Below are positions 35,104 to 46,319 of a DNA stretch of 64,000 nt, one piece after another. Origin of the DNA: Panorpa germanica. Lineage: Eukaryota > Arthropoda > Insecta > Mecoptera > Panorpidae. The DNA is taken from contig OY783209.1 of the NCBI GenBank assembly GCA_963678705.1, positions 7,874,001 through 7,938,000 of the forward strand. The letters are read 5' to 3'. Below the pieces are notes generated by a model that ran no database searches, was not told where the DNA came from, and was given only the letters and a program-made list of their open reading frames with translations. The position numbers and the translations under genes were made by a program. Every line of letters starts with the position of its first letter. Within the stretch, counting starts at the first letter, position 1.

Positions 35104-38100
35104 ATGACGACATCAGTGAGTGCTACAAGATTTGAGCTGTTGAGTAAGGACAATTATGAAGCCTGGAAAATTCATGTTGAGGCGCTATTGATCAAAAATG
35201 ATTTGTGGGAATATGTCAGTGGTGAAAAACCGATTCCTGTTGCTGCGGAAAATAATCAAGAAGAAAGAAATGGATGGATAAAAATTGATCGTAAAGCTAA
35301 GTCAGAAGTAATATTAGCAATTAGTTCAACGGAATTGCAGCATGTCCGAGGTTGTAATACTTCTCATGAAGTTTGGCAAAAACTTGCCTCAGTTTATGCT
35401 TCCAAAGGACCTGCAAGAAAAGCTCTATTACTTAAGCAACTTATGCTTCACAAGATGTCTGAAGGTGGTGATGTCAGGGATCATGTAAACAAGTTTTCGG
35501 ATATAGTTGATCGACTTGGAGCTATGGATATTGAAGTGAATAAAGATTTATTGTCTGTAATGTTATTATATAGTCTACCAGATAGCTATGAAGGTTTTAA
35601 ATGTGCTATGGAATCACGTGATGAACTCTTGGAGGTTGAAGCTCTTAAGGTTAAGATACTTGAGAAGAGTGAAATTGGTTCAAATTCAGTTGTTGAGTTA
35701 GCTGGAAATGTAAGGGCTGAAAATCAACCGAGTTACAAAAATATTTTTAAAGGATATTGTTTTAAATGTGGAAAACAAGGACATAAGTCTCCTGAATGTC
35801 CAACTCAATTGAAACCAAATTTCAGAAGAAATAGACCAGATAGACAGAATAGATACACACAAGAAAACCAATGTTCTCAAGCGGATGATGATACTTTTGC
35901 AGTACTTAATGTTGAATTTGCTGGTAGTGTTCCAAGTTGTCGACCTTGGATTCTTGATAGTGGCTGTACAACACATTTATGTGGTGATAAACAATTATTT
36001 AAGTCTTTAAATGAAGAAATTAGTGGGAAAATAAATTTGGCTAATCAAGCAAATAGTGAAATCAAAGGAAAAGGTACTGTTAATTTGTCGATTAGTAATG
36101 GTAAACAGCTGAGGTCAGTAGATTTTTCAAACACATTATTTGTACCAGATTTAAGGTCAAATCTAGTATCAGTTGCTAAAATTACTAATAAGGATCATGA
36201 AATTCTATTTAAAAAAGATTCAGCTGTAATTATGGATATGACTGGAAATGTTAAATTTGTTGCTGAAAGGCGTGGTGATCTCTATTATTTACAAGAAGGT
36301 AATGAAGAAGCTTGTATTGGAGAAGATAAAGCTAATTCTGAGTTATTGATGTGGCATTGTCGTATGGGTCATTTAAATGCTAAGGATTTATTTCGGGTGA
36401 TTAATCAGAATACTACAAGTAAAGTAACCTCTGAACAATTGAAATGTTTGTCAAGATGTGAAGCGTGTCTACGAGGCAAGATGACAGGGTTACCGTTTTC
36501 AGGAAGTGAACGACAGAGTGAAGAACTTCTTGAAATAGTTCATACAGATATTGTTGGACCGTTTAGGACACAATCAGTGAATGGAGCAAAATATTTTATT
36601 ACATTTATTGATGATTATTCTCGATGGTGTGAAGTATACTTTCTTAAACAGAAGAGTGGTGCACTAGAAGCTTTCAAAATGTATCAAAATCAAGCTGAAC
36701 GTATGACAGGGAAGAAGATTAAGTATCTTCAAAGTGATAATGGTAAAGAGTATTGTAATACTGAGATGGATTCTTTCCTGCGTAATCAAGGTATTCAACG
36801 TCGATTAAGTGTTGTAAGAACACCTCAGCAAAATGGTGTTGCTGAACGTTTAAATCAAACATTAGTTGAAATGGGACGATGTTTATTACTTCAATCAAAT
36901 TTATCGGATATGTTTTGGACTGATGCTGTAGCTACAGCATGTCATTTGAGAAACAGATGTCCTTCAAGAAGTATTAATGGAGATACTCCTTATCAGAGAT
37001 GGTTCAACAGGGATAAAGTTCATTTAAATTATTTACGAGCATTTGGATCAACTGTATATGTCTTAGATAAAGATCCAACAAAAGGCAAATTATCTGATAG
37101 ATCAATGAAAGGAATTTTTGTAGGTTATCCACGTGAATCAAAAGGATACAGAATTTGGTTACCAGAAAAGAGAAAATTTATTGTTGCTCGTGATGTGAAA
37201 TTTATTGAAGATAATGTTACTACAGTTTTAAAGAACCAAGAGATTAAACAGCTGATTATTAATGATTTTGAAAACAAGGATAAACCATGGATTGAATTGA
37301 TAACAGGATTTAAAAATAGTAATGAGACAGAAACTTTAGATGGAATTCCAGAAGAAAATTTAGAAGATAATGAAGAAAATGAAAATTCATCTGGTATTCA
37401 ATCATCTATTCAAGAATCTCCTAGAAGAAACTCAAGAGAATATACTAGAGAAGAAAGAAGAGTACCAGGAAGACCAAAATTAATTAAAACAGGTTTGAAA
37501 GGACGTCCCAGAAAATTATTTTCAAAAGTTAATAATTGTGAAGTTAAAGAAAGGATTGAATCTGATTCTAATGAAGATGATAATGATAATGATAATATAT
37601 TTGTTGGAGTAGCTGAAGTTAAATTGGAAGATGCTATTAATTCTCAAGAGTGTGCTGAGTGGAAGAGAGCAATTAAATCAGAAGTCATAAGTTTATTAAA
37701 AAATGATACTTGGAATATTGTAAAATTACCTGAAGGTCAAAGTGTTGTGGGAAGTCGAATGATTTTAACAAATAAATTTGGATCAGATGGGCTTATTGAA
37801 AAAAGAAAAGCTCGTATTGTTGCAAAAGGTTATAGTCAGAAATATGGTATTGATTATGATCAAACTTTTGCTCCAGTTGCAAGAATGGAATCAATGAGAC
37901 TTTTAATTGCATTGTCTGTGGAATTAAAACTTGTAATAAGACAATTTGATGTTGTAACTGCCTATTTAAATGAATTACAAAAGAAGAAAATATTTTATTC
38001 AACTGAAAAAGAAGAAATTAATAGTAAATTTTATAGAGAAGTTATTGGAGCACTAATGTATTTAGTGGTTGGAACTCGACCAGATATTGCAAATACTGTT

Positions 38101-38691
38101 TCAAGATTAGCTCAATTTGTAAACAAACCAAGTAAACAAGATTGGTTGGGAGTTAAGAGAATATTGAGATATTTAGCTGGTACAATAGAATTAGGAATAC
38201 TTTATACTAAAGAAACAAAATCTATGATTGGATACTGTGATGCTGATTGGGGAGGTTGTCTTGAAGATCGAAGATCATATTCTGGATATGTATTTATGTT
38301 GGCAGGGGGTGCTGTGAGCTGGAAATCTCAAAAACAAAGAACTGTGGCACTTTCATCTACTGAATCAGAATATGTTAGTTTATCAGAAGCTGTAAAAGAA
38401 GCAATATATTTAAATGATTTATTGACTGAACTAGAGCAAGAAAAATTTTTGAAAATTAAAATATTAATTGACAATCGTGGAGCTGAACAACTGGCAATGA
38501 ACTCGATTTATCATGCACGTACAAAACATATAGATATTCGTCATTATTTTGTTCGTGATGTAGTTGATGAAGGAATTATTAAATTACGTCATGTATCAAC
38601 TAATGAAATGGTTGCGGATATTTTAACAAAAGCACTGCCAAGAGAGTTACATGAAAAATTCACTGAAGGATTGGGACTTCAAATTATTTAA
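35104..38691 (+). CDS. Copia-like gag-pol polyprotein, RT core deleted
   Basis: The first ATG in frame (35104) gives 1195 residues; the frame is open 24 bases further upstream without an ATG. In order: Gag (FELLSKDNYEAW near residue 12), a zinc knuckle CFKCGKQGHKSPEC at about 219, an aspartic protease active site LDSG with Asp 285, a pre-integrase HHCC-type region (MWHCRMGHL), and integrase with Asp 482, Asp 545 and Glu 581 (D,D-35-E). The start of RT follows (KARIVAKGY near 902, QTFAPVAR), then RNase H (Asp 1046 in GYCDADW, Glu 1087 in STESEY). At about residue 957 (AYLNELQKKK) the sequence jumps from the N-terminal RT region to the RT-connection/RNase H region (IGALMYLVVGTRPDI). The palm segment with the YVDD-type catalytic Asp pair is absent. 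The deletion keeps frame and there are no stops. The product is unlikely to support reverse transcription by itself. Confidence 0.95.
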   Translation: MTTSVSATRFELLSKDNYEAWKIHVEALLIKNDLWEYVSGEKPIPVAAENNQEERNGWIKIDRKAKSEVILAISSTELQHVRGCNTSHEVWQKLASVYASKGPARKALLLKQLMLHKMSEGGDVRDHVNKFSDIVDRLGAMDIEVNKDLLSVMLLYSLPDSYEGFKCAMESRDELLEVEALKVKILEKSEIGSNSVVELAGNVRAENQPSYKNIFKGYCFKCGKQGHKSPECPTQLKPNFRRNRPDRQNRYTQENQCSQADDDTFAVLNVEFAGSVPSCRPWILDSGCTTHLCGDKQLFKSLNEEISGKINLANQANSEIKGKGTVNLSISNGKQLRSVDFSNTLFVPDLRSNLVSVAKITNKDHEILFKKDSAVIMDMTGNVKFVAERRGDLYYLQEGNEEACIGEDKANSELLMWHCRMGHLNAKDLFRVINQNTTSKVTSEQLKCLSRCEACLRGKMTGLPFSGSERQSEELLEIVHTDIVGPFRTQSVNGAKYFITFIDDYSRWCEVYFLKQKSGALEAFKMYQNQAERMTGKKIKYLQSDNGKEYCNTEMDSFLRNQGIQRRLSVVRTPQQNGVAERLNQTLVEMGRCLLLQSNLSDMFWTDAVATACHLRNRCPSRSINGDTPYQRWFNRDKVHLNYLRAFGSTVYVLDKDPTKGKLSDRSMKGIFVGYPRESKGYRIWLPEKRKFIVARDVKFIEDNVTTVLKNQEIKQLIINDFENKDKPWIELITGFKNSNETETLDGIPEENLEDNEENENSSGIQSSIQESPRRNSREYTREERRVPGRPKLIKTGLKGRPRKLFSKVNNCEVKERIESDSNEDDNDNDNIFVGVAEVKLEDAINSQECAEWKRAIKSEVISLLKNDTWNIVKLPEGQSVVGSRMILTNKFGSDGLIEKRKARIVAKGYSQKYGIDYDQTFAPVARMESMRLLIALSVELKLVIRQFDVVTAYLNELQKKKIFYSTEKEEINSKFYREVIGALMYLVVGTRPDIANTVSRLAQFVNKPSKQDWLGVKRILRYLAGTIELGILYTKETKSMIGYCDADWGGCLEDRRSYSGYVFMLAGGAVSWKSQKQRTVALSSTESEYVSLSEAVKEAIYLNDLLTELEQEKFLKIKILIDNRGAEQLAMNSIYHARTKHIDIRHYFVRDVVDEGIIKLRHVSTNEMVADILTKALPRELHEKFTEGLGLQII

Positions 38692-38707
38692 ATTGTTGAA
38701 ATGAATG

Positions 38708-38720
38708 TCTTGAGGGGGTG
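38708..38720 (+). other. Polypurine tract of the copia-like element
   Basis: CTTGAGGGGGTG immediately precedes the 3' LTR, in the expected position for plus-strand priming. Confidence 0.8.
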
Positions 38721-39015
38721 TGTTGGAATTACAATACATTCATTCTTAAATTAAATTACTTAAACTTGTTTTGTTTTTGTTTATATAAAAAATATATTAA
38801 ATTCAATTGTTTCCTATTTAATCTCCTGAATTGTTTGAATTGTTTACTTTATTTGAATTTATTGAATTTATTCAATTGTATAATATCTGTTTTTAATATT
38901 GTCTTCAGTATCTGAGAAATATTGTCTGAGGACTTTCTGTATAATTTCAGTCTGAGGACTTATTAATTAATAAAATATTTAATATATAACTGTGCATATA
39001 ATATCTGCTTCAATA
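38721..39015 (+). repeat. 3' LTR of the copia-like element
   Basis: 295 bp, the same as the 5' LTR base for base as far as I can read, starting TGTTGGAATTACAATACATT and ending GCTTCAATA, followed by the ATAAT target duplication. Confidence 0.95.
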
Positions 39016-39035
39016 ATAATAATAAAAAAAACATA

Positions 39036-39651
39036 ATTGTCTTATGTCTTAATTTCTATAAAAGTGTACTATATATTGATAAAGTGGGTTACTAGAACCT
39101 CAAATGTTCAATTATTTTTTAATAACTCCTTATATGTTAAGAGATATTAACAATTAAAAAAGTCATTTTGTCTCTTTAATTATTAAAGAGATTCAACGTT
39201 GTACACATTCCAAGTGCATGTGACATCACAATCCTTGTGTAAGGTTACCAACCTTACAGCTCATCAATCTCTGCTATATGTATTTATATATCAAAATATC
39301 AAATATTATTTACAACTATTTCAATGAACAATAAAATTTCAATATTATGTCTGCCTTAGCAGGGTTAAATAAAATAAAAACTTATTATTCTATGATTTGG
39401 CTTGATTATTTGACTACCAACAGCTACAGAACATTGCCACTGACCTACTCAACAAATAACTGACGTTAAAATGCATTTCACGTCATACAAATATGGCCGA
39501 CCATTTCCAGCGCTAAAACTACAATTCAAACTTTTAATTGCTATATCTCCGTCAATATTTAGATATTTAATAAAATAGACACGCCAATCATCCCCATCAA
39601 TTTCAATCAACAATTGAAAAATCAACCACTAAACGAGGACACAAGCCCATT
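39036..39651 (+). repeat. Family 1, copy I (type 1)
   Basis: It starts in a damaged left end (ATTGTCTTATGTCTTAATTT) 16 bases after the copia target duplication and ends GAGGACACAAGCCCATT. The centre is type 1 (CCTTGTGTAAGGTTACCAAC). There is a small deletion before CATCAATTTCAATCAACAAT. Confidence 0.88.
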
Positions 39652-39963
39652 GGTTGTTGATAATATTCAAAATGCTTCCTGCTTCGTTACTTACTGCTGG
39701 TAAAAAATAAAAGCTTTAGTTTTACTGTAAGTAAGGCATATGTTTACCTATTCAATACTATTTTCTCGGGTCTGTTCAACACGCTTATGTCTCATTCAAA
39801 ACACCTAGGTTTACACTTTGACAACAAAAAATGAAGTATAACCAGTACCAGCTCAAATTTCTTCTACATTCATTCTTACAGTATCATTGACTTCAGTACT
39901 TAAAGTTATCTAACATAAATTAAATGTACAAGTGCTAAGCAGTAGTAATAATTCTAAGTAGTG

Positions 39964-40189
39964 TGTTGTAAATTTTGTATTATGTAATAAGTTCCTGTAA
40001 AAGTGTAATACTTGTTATTATGTAACTGTGGCTATTCTTTAAATTATTAGTTATATGCAACCGTTTAGTTTAAATAATTACTTCAGCTCGGTAATTAAAG
40101 AACTCAAGTCGCGCGTGGGATGTCAGAGAAGGGTCTAGAGTTAGACTCTCTTCCATTTCACCCACACTCACCTCGACAAATTTGTAACA
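39964..40189 (+). repeat. Probable solo or partial LTR of another retroelement
   Basis: The segment begins TGTTGTAAATTTTG and ends AATTTGTAACA (TG...CA with 5-bp near-inverse tips). Two bases later comes TGGAGTCAGAAGTGGGAT, which looks like a primer-binding site complementary to a tRNA 3' end; the CCA and a tRNA-Leu-like acceptor are my inference from general knowledge. No partner LTR or internal coding region was found, so the left border is provisional. Confidence 0.4.
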
Positions 40190-40191
40190 TT

Positions 40192-40235
40192 TGGAGTCAG
40201 AAGTGGGATATAAATATATCCCACTTCTGACTCCA
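40192..40235. repeat. Perfect palindrome, 21-bp arms and 2-bp centre
   Basis: The left arm (40192-40212) starts TGGAGTCAGAAGTGGG; the right arm (40215-40235) is its exact reverse complement, ending CCCACTTCTGACTCCA, with AA between. The left arm coincides with the putative primer-binding site of the adjacent LTR. The flanks beyond the arms are not inverted copies. Confidence 0.92.
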
Positions 40236-40772
40236 ATATATATTTTATTACATAACGAAGCACAACAATAAATAAAGATAACTAATGCAGTTTCAATTTC
40301 AATATTTCATTTGTACTATCAATTTCAGTGTTAGTATATTTTTAATCAAGTTGTAAAATCTGTTAGTTATATTAAAAATCAATTATTAATGAATTTAACA
40401 AAGTGATAGGTTTATTTTTAACAAATGCGATTTTAAACTGTAACATATTGGTGACAGACAAGCAGCAAGTTTGATAAAAACCACTGAACTCTGTGAGAGG
40501 GATGAACAATCGATGAATCAAACTGAGAAGCGGAATAAAAAAACTCTATAAATTTATTATGGCGCGAATTAAAAACGTTTATAGTTGATGATTCGATTCG
40601 ATGACTGTGATGACACGTATATCACGAGTATCAGAGTGATTTGTGAAGCCGTCAGCTGCTGGAACAATGTCCCGTTAATAAGCGGGGTTAGGTTTACCCT
40701 ATCGCGTAATACTAATTGTTTGAATATCACAAAATCAATCATTTATATTTTAAGGACGGTTTTTTCTAATTG

Positions 40773-40917
40773 ACAGTTAACTGAAGTTTGTTATAACCTT
40801 GAACATAACTGTAGCTTAACCAAGGATTATATCTCGGTTAATTTTTAGTTATCTGTAGTCGGTCTCTGACAAAACTAGAATTAAATAATCTGTTTTTTAT
40901 TTAAACTTCAGTTATGT
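40773..40917. repeat. Small imperfect foldback
   Basis: TTAACTGAAGTTTG near 40777 pairs with AAACTTCAGTTATG near 40901, and ACATAACTGTAGCTTAACCA lies between. Similar ACAGTTATG motifs occur at 19040-19170. It may be a decayed MITE; borders are uncertain. Confidence 0.4.
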
Positions 40918-41439
40918 CTTAATTATATTATGTAGCTCACGTATACCAGTATACCAATAAGAGATCTTCGATGATACGATTCAGCATCGAAAATGGCCGA
41001 CGTGATATAAATTAAATAATAAAAGAAATTAAATAATTACAATACATATATATTACGCCTTCAATTTAGAAGCTATGCTACTACTCATACACTATGTTCA
41101 AAAAAACGTTGTCTAATGCCAAATAAACTTGTACATTTAAAACTTGAATTATGACCCGGATTCCTACTCGTATTTGTGTGAACTGTGAACCCACGAACCT
41201 TATAATTGTGTTGTTATGTTACAAATACACAGCAATAAATTTCTTTATGTCAATTCTTATTATTTATTGTGCATTATTCTCCCTATTCTCTGTTGGGTTG
41301 CTGCATTAAATCGACCCCTGATGTCAGGGATGTCAAAGCTCAAATTGATTATGGTCACATTACCACTAGTTGTTGTTTGTAATCAAAATAATGCATTATA
41401 TGACGTATACTATAGGTGGAAGGAGGAGGAGTGAGAGGA

Positions 41440-41743
41440 AGTGATTAACAAGATTAAAAATATTAAATTGGGAAAAACTATATTATATTATACCCTCCAA
41501 AATGTGACAATCTGTCAAAATGCAGTAGGATTTACTTTTAAAAGAAGTTTAATGTCAGTTTTTGAAAAATATAGAATTAAAAACAATTTCAATTACTAAT
41601 TGTTATTGAAAATAACAATATTAATTATTTCACATACAATTTTATTGAACTGTCAAAATTTACATTACTAACGATGCATACGCACCAACTAAATTAAAAA
41701 CAGTAAATTAAATATCAAAACAGTGAGTAGGAATGAGGCTTAA
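41440..41743 (-). repeat. Dispersed repeat Y, inverted copy
   Basis: It reads in reverse from TATACCCTCCAAAATGTGAC to AACAGTGAGTAGGAATGAGG, matching 3375-3895 and 21984-22450. Confidence 0.68.
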
Positions 41744-43657
41744 TTGAATACCACAGAAATGCTTGAAACTCGAATATTGTAGATGTTTCATTAATGAACG
41801 AAATAGCCAGCTGTCTTAACGGAATCTTTTCAGACTGTTTAAATCATCTTCTCATTCGATTTAAAATCTAACAAAATAACCTTCCCATTCTTTCAGATTC
41901 AGATTTACAATTCAGATTTTAGTGTTTATACATACGATAAACGGACAGTTCAACTGAATCTGAAACAAATCGAAGATCTGATTCGTGTAAATGTGATACG
42001 ACCATAAGGCAGTCGTATTTTCAGTGTGCAGCTACCCTTAAAGAAAACAACTGGACCGCAAAGGCATCATGGACCTCCCTCTTGGCACCATGGTGTTTTT
42101 CGTCTGGCATTTTCGTGTTCGATAGGGTTAGATTGCTAGAATCGTATATTGTGCGGTACGAGGAGATGGTAAATGTTGAATTCACTGTATACACCACATA
42201 AGTTAAGATATTTGACACTTGGAATCCGCAATCCTCGCTGCAGGACATGAAATGGAGATAGAGATAGAGCTTACGGTCATCCGGCTAGAATGGAAGCTGG
42301 AGGACATACTGCCGAGTTGGCAGCTCGAGGGGTTTAAATAAATAAGCCTGCGCTAAATGGCGTGCTCTTGGCAAATGAGCCGTGTAATTAGTCCGGCAGG
42401 TAATTCTTAGAAATTTATGGATATTTGGAAATTGTTTAGTTTTAGGGATATGATAATTGGGTTGTAAACCATAACCTAATTTATATAAAAGTGCACTACA
42501 CATATATACACAAAATATATAAAAAAAAATTTATATAGAGCGCTTAATCTTTTGTTAAAGTGAACCTTATGTATATCTGTCTTAAGATTTACAAGTCTCA
42601 TACGTTATTTAATAAAATTTAGAATAATAAACTTTTTATAAATGATATTAAAGTATCTTACACCCTGTATATACATACATACTGTTATAAAATTAAAATA
42701 AAACAACAAACAAGTACATTGTATCATAATACTGTACTTCTCTTACCTTTACATGTACCTGTACCGCAATTAACAAAAGACTAATTAAAGAAAATGCTTT
42801 GATCTTTGTGCGCATCACGTGATCTTTAATTAAAATGGTAGATTCTACCTTTCTTTGTTCTATTAATGAATGTGACCGTTTAATTATAAATACAAATTAT
42901 TTAAAGGTGATAGTAACAATTTAGAAGTGGGATATATAACATAGGTATGGAATAGAAGAAATGGAAATAAAACTTAGCTCAGGATTAATCTCTAGTGTGT
43001 TCAGGTTAAAATCTAGGGTGCTGCCTGCACCGTTATCTTAAGGTAAGGTACATTTGTCCGCATTGTTTAAGTAATTGAACGCATTGTATCAAAGGGTTAC
43101 ACACATAAAGGGATGTGATATATATAGCGACAATCAGGGTCTCAAAATCAAAATTCGAGTAAAAATATGAGGTGACAAAATTACGTTTTCAATAGTACAG
43201 CTATTACACAAACACTGTGGCCTTATAACTACAATAATACCGTCATATACGCAGCCATATTATGGTTCGAATCAAATAAACTTTATATCATGTTGTGTTG
43301 TGTGTATAGCTACAAACAAGGATTGACTTCTATGTTTGTAACTACACATCTCACAAAGAAAAATAAACACAAGGGGAAAATGTTTGAACATAGACGACAA
43401 AATAGCATACAAAGAAAATATATACATGAAACTCAACCTTTGTAATTCGATATTTCGTTATTATTTGTTTTATAACTTCGAAGACACAATAAATATTATT
43501 GTTAAAGTTATCAAACGAAGATGTCGCTAGTACAGTGAAGTAGTTTAAGATTATAGATAAGCCAACGGCCATTCTATACTGAAATTAACCTAAATTAACA
43601 ATAATATCGTATAAAGGTGGAAATTAATGAAAATATGAATAATAATAAAATGATAAT
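41744..43657. other. Intron stretch; unassigned GC-richer part at 42000-42400
   Basis: 42000-42400 has mixed composition (GGACCTCCCTCTTGGCACCA, GTCATCCGGCTAGAATGGAA, GAGCCGTGTAATTAGTCCGG) and two adjacent minus-strand open frames of 72-75 codons. They show no domain I recognise and no splice sites that would join them. It could be an unknown repeat or a host element. The rest is AT-rich and featureless. Confidence 0.4.
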
Positions 43658-44104
43658 ATGTTAATAACGGATTCTTTAAGAGTTTTAAAAAATTTAAATT
43701 CTAATGATAACAAATCAAATAATGATATTTTGACATACAAAATTAAGGAGATGTATTTCAATATAATAAATAAGAATTATACCATCAAATTTATGTGGAT
43801 ACCAGGACATTTTGGAACAAGAGAAAACAAATTTGGCAAGGAATCAATAAGACCTTCATATGAATTTTTTAATATAATCAAACAATTAAACTTCAATTTG
43901 AGAAACCAAGATTTCATTAATAAAAGTCAGTTAAAAGGAAGAGATTATTATATGTTATATCCAATTTTAAGTAAGAAGAGATGGTTTAAAAATGATTTAT
44001 CGGGTCCTCACTCGGAATGCTCTACCTTCATGTTCACATGTAGTGTGACATACCACACATATATAGAAGAAACTACAGAGAACGAGACTGCATATATCGA
44101 GTGA
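43658..44104 (+). pseudogene. RNase H fragment of a non-LTR retrotransposon
   Basis: 148 codons open on the plus strand: LITDSLRVLKNLNS and IKFMWIPGHFGTRENKFGKE carry the RNase H TDS and W(I/V)PGH motifs normally found after the RT domain of LINEs. They are followed by KGRDYYMLYPILSKKRWFKN. After about 44005 the reading changes character (SGPHSECSTFMFTC) and probably no longer belongs to the element. RT is absent on both sides. It may belong to the same AT-rich LINE family as 57930-58260. Confidence 0.7.
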
Positions 44105-44633
44105 GAAGGATTTCTACCCCTAGTTTTGTCTCCTATCTATAAATGAGAATCATTATTTCAAGAAGAAGTCTCAGCTTGTTTTGTTAAAGTAAACCTACAA
44201 CTTCTTTCGTTAAGGTTTGTTTGATGCGAGACGTAGATATTAAAACAAAATAAGTTGATGTTGATATTATCATTTGACAGTATTATTTCATGTGGCTGGG
44301 CAGGGGCAAGTGAAGGGGCAGGTGTTTACCCTTTATCGATGTCGTTGTATTAGGTGTACATAGACACGATGATAAAATCAATATTGACTGCAAATATTTA
44401 CTCGCTGTTAATGCAGAAATTGAATATTGCACTTGTGGTGAAAACTGGTCTGTTGGTTGTTATGAATTTAATGAAGATTATGTTAAACAAACTGATAAAC
44501 TGAAACTTTGGAGGGATGTTTGTCCTAACTTACGGTTTAGGGAGTCAGGTAAAGCCTAAACATAAAATCTTCTCCAAACTGTATACACTGTAGTGGTTCT
44601 TGGACGATGAATGTAATAATTATTGAAAACATT

Positions 44634-45335
44634 ATCAGGTCTAAACGATAAAAAAGAAGCACATTTTCGATAATGTTTTTTGATGACAAAGTTAATATAT
44701 AATTGTTTCTATAATTACTACATGATAAAATGACATTTGAAGAATACTTTGTGAGATTTTCACAAATAAATGTCAAGAAATGAAGCATTGACAGCGATTC
44801 TCCGCAGACGTCACATAAAAAAGTAACATTGCGGTGCCACTCATAACTCATCACTGGATTTTCTGAAATCGAAAAACCAAAATGATTTCATTAGTTGATG
44901 AGTTTCTACAGGTAAAGCTGTTGAGTTTTTATTTTTTTATTGCTTTTTCTATTTTTTACAGCAATTAAAATTCAAAATATCGATTTTTTATGAAAAAAAT
45001 CAGAATCTTTGTTATTTTAAAATACGTTCAAATTAAAAAATAAAAAAGAAACTCGATAGCGTTACCTCGGCATTTATGTAAAGAAAAAGTGTGCAAAATT
45101 TCAAAAGAATCGGTCCAGTAAATTTCGAGCTAGAGAGGGCACCAACTCTGAAAAAGCTATGTGTGAGAAACCGCGTTTAAAAGTTTCAAAATAACACGAA
45201 AGCAGACCAGAGAGGTGAAGACTTAAAACTCTATATCGCTGACAGTTTTACTGCAATCGACTTCAAATTTTCACACAATAAACTTAATATGTTGTACAAT
45301 AATATAAACAATTCAAAAAAAGTTGAATCCTTTCC
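44634..45335. mobile_element. TTAA element (685-bp family), copy T3
   Basis: Follows copy T2 from CGATAAAAAAGAAGCACATT through CTCCGCAGACGTCACAT to ATATGTTGTACAATAATAT. Both TTAA borders and G-rich ends are eroded. The minus-strand frame starting MMSYEWHRNV is open for 105 codons here. Confidence 0.78.
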
Positions 45336-46319
45336 TGCATTTTTTTTACCGGATCTATTTCTTTCAATATTAACAATAGCGCCATCTTTTAAGATTACTA
45401 GATAACATCCAGTAACGAATATCAGTTGTTTACTCTATTTATTAAAACTTTTTCCAACAAAAGAAATAAAAAAAATAAAGTACAATTTATGCAGAAGACT
45501 CAACTGAGATATAAAGTTTTTCCATATATTTAGCTGTAAGTTATGAGGCTAATACTTGGACACCAGCACTTTGTGCCAGTATCCTCAGGCCGGTGTATTA
45601 TATGTATTTTGCATATATGTAAGTCCTTATAACAATACAAATGCTTCCTAAACTTAGACCGCGTAATAGCAACCGCGTAGAATGAATGGATTTAATAGAA
45701 GATGAATTACAGGTCGTAATTTCTATTGGCCTTTGTGTAACGTGAATATTAGGTTTTATATAAAAGCATTTTGAGAACCACTGATATCAAGCAAGCATCC
45801 CTTCTGTGCTGGCTATTTCAAAGATTATGAGACGCATATTTTATTTTCACTTAAACGAAGATATATGCTTAATATCCGTGTATTTTTATGAAAAACTGCT
45901 GTAATATATTACTATCTTAATATCAAAGCTTTGAGAGAAAATGACTCCTCATGAAATTCTTTATATGATTACTTATACTTCTACAAAAGCTGTGAAAATT
46001 GAAACGACACCGCAGTAGAATTTTGGGTTTTGAATTTATTATAATAGCTTTGTCCTGTCCTGCTCGTAGACTCTCGTAGAGGGACGTAGAGCCCTCTAGA
46101 CGTAGAGCATATGTACCACATTATTAGCAATATGTCATCGTAGAGGTAGAGGAAACATTTACGCTACGTATAACTCATGAAGGTAAATTTCGGAAATAAC
46201 TTTTCATTTTATGATTTAGTGTATTTGAATGTTAGTTATTTGTGTAAAGTATCGTATGTGTGGTGACAGCGCTGTTCTCACAAAATAACTTATAGGTACA
46301 TCTGAAGGTGAGTGGTGAC
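45336..46319. other. Intron stretch with a CGTAGAG-rich cluster
   Basis: Between about 46063 and 46155 the 7-mer CGTAGAG or close variants occur several times (CTCGTAGAGGGACGTAGAGC, GACGTAGAGC, CATCGTAGAGGTAGAGG). No exon or dispersed repeat was recognised in the rest. Confidence 0.45.

Larger units (their letters stand above)
34757..39015 (+). mobile_element. Copia-like LTR retrotransposon, recent insertion, RT-deleted
   Basis: Two 295-bp LTRs, identical by eye, bound an internal region with a copia-type leader, one long gag-pol frame and a purine-rich tract. The insertion is flanked by ATAAT on both sides (34752-34756 and 39016-39020), a clean 5-bp target duplication. The LTRs begin TGTTGG, as in copia. 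Total length of about 4.26 kb is short for an autonomous copia element; the shortfall maps to the reverse transcriptase. It lies in the plus orientation within the 44-kb minus-strand Beat intron. Confidence 0.97.

Noticed and set aside
43658..44104. A host RNase H gene
   Set aside because: The TDS and WIPGH motifs fit the LINE-type RNase H, the fragment is isolated, and the reading degenerates at its end.
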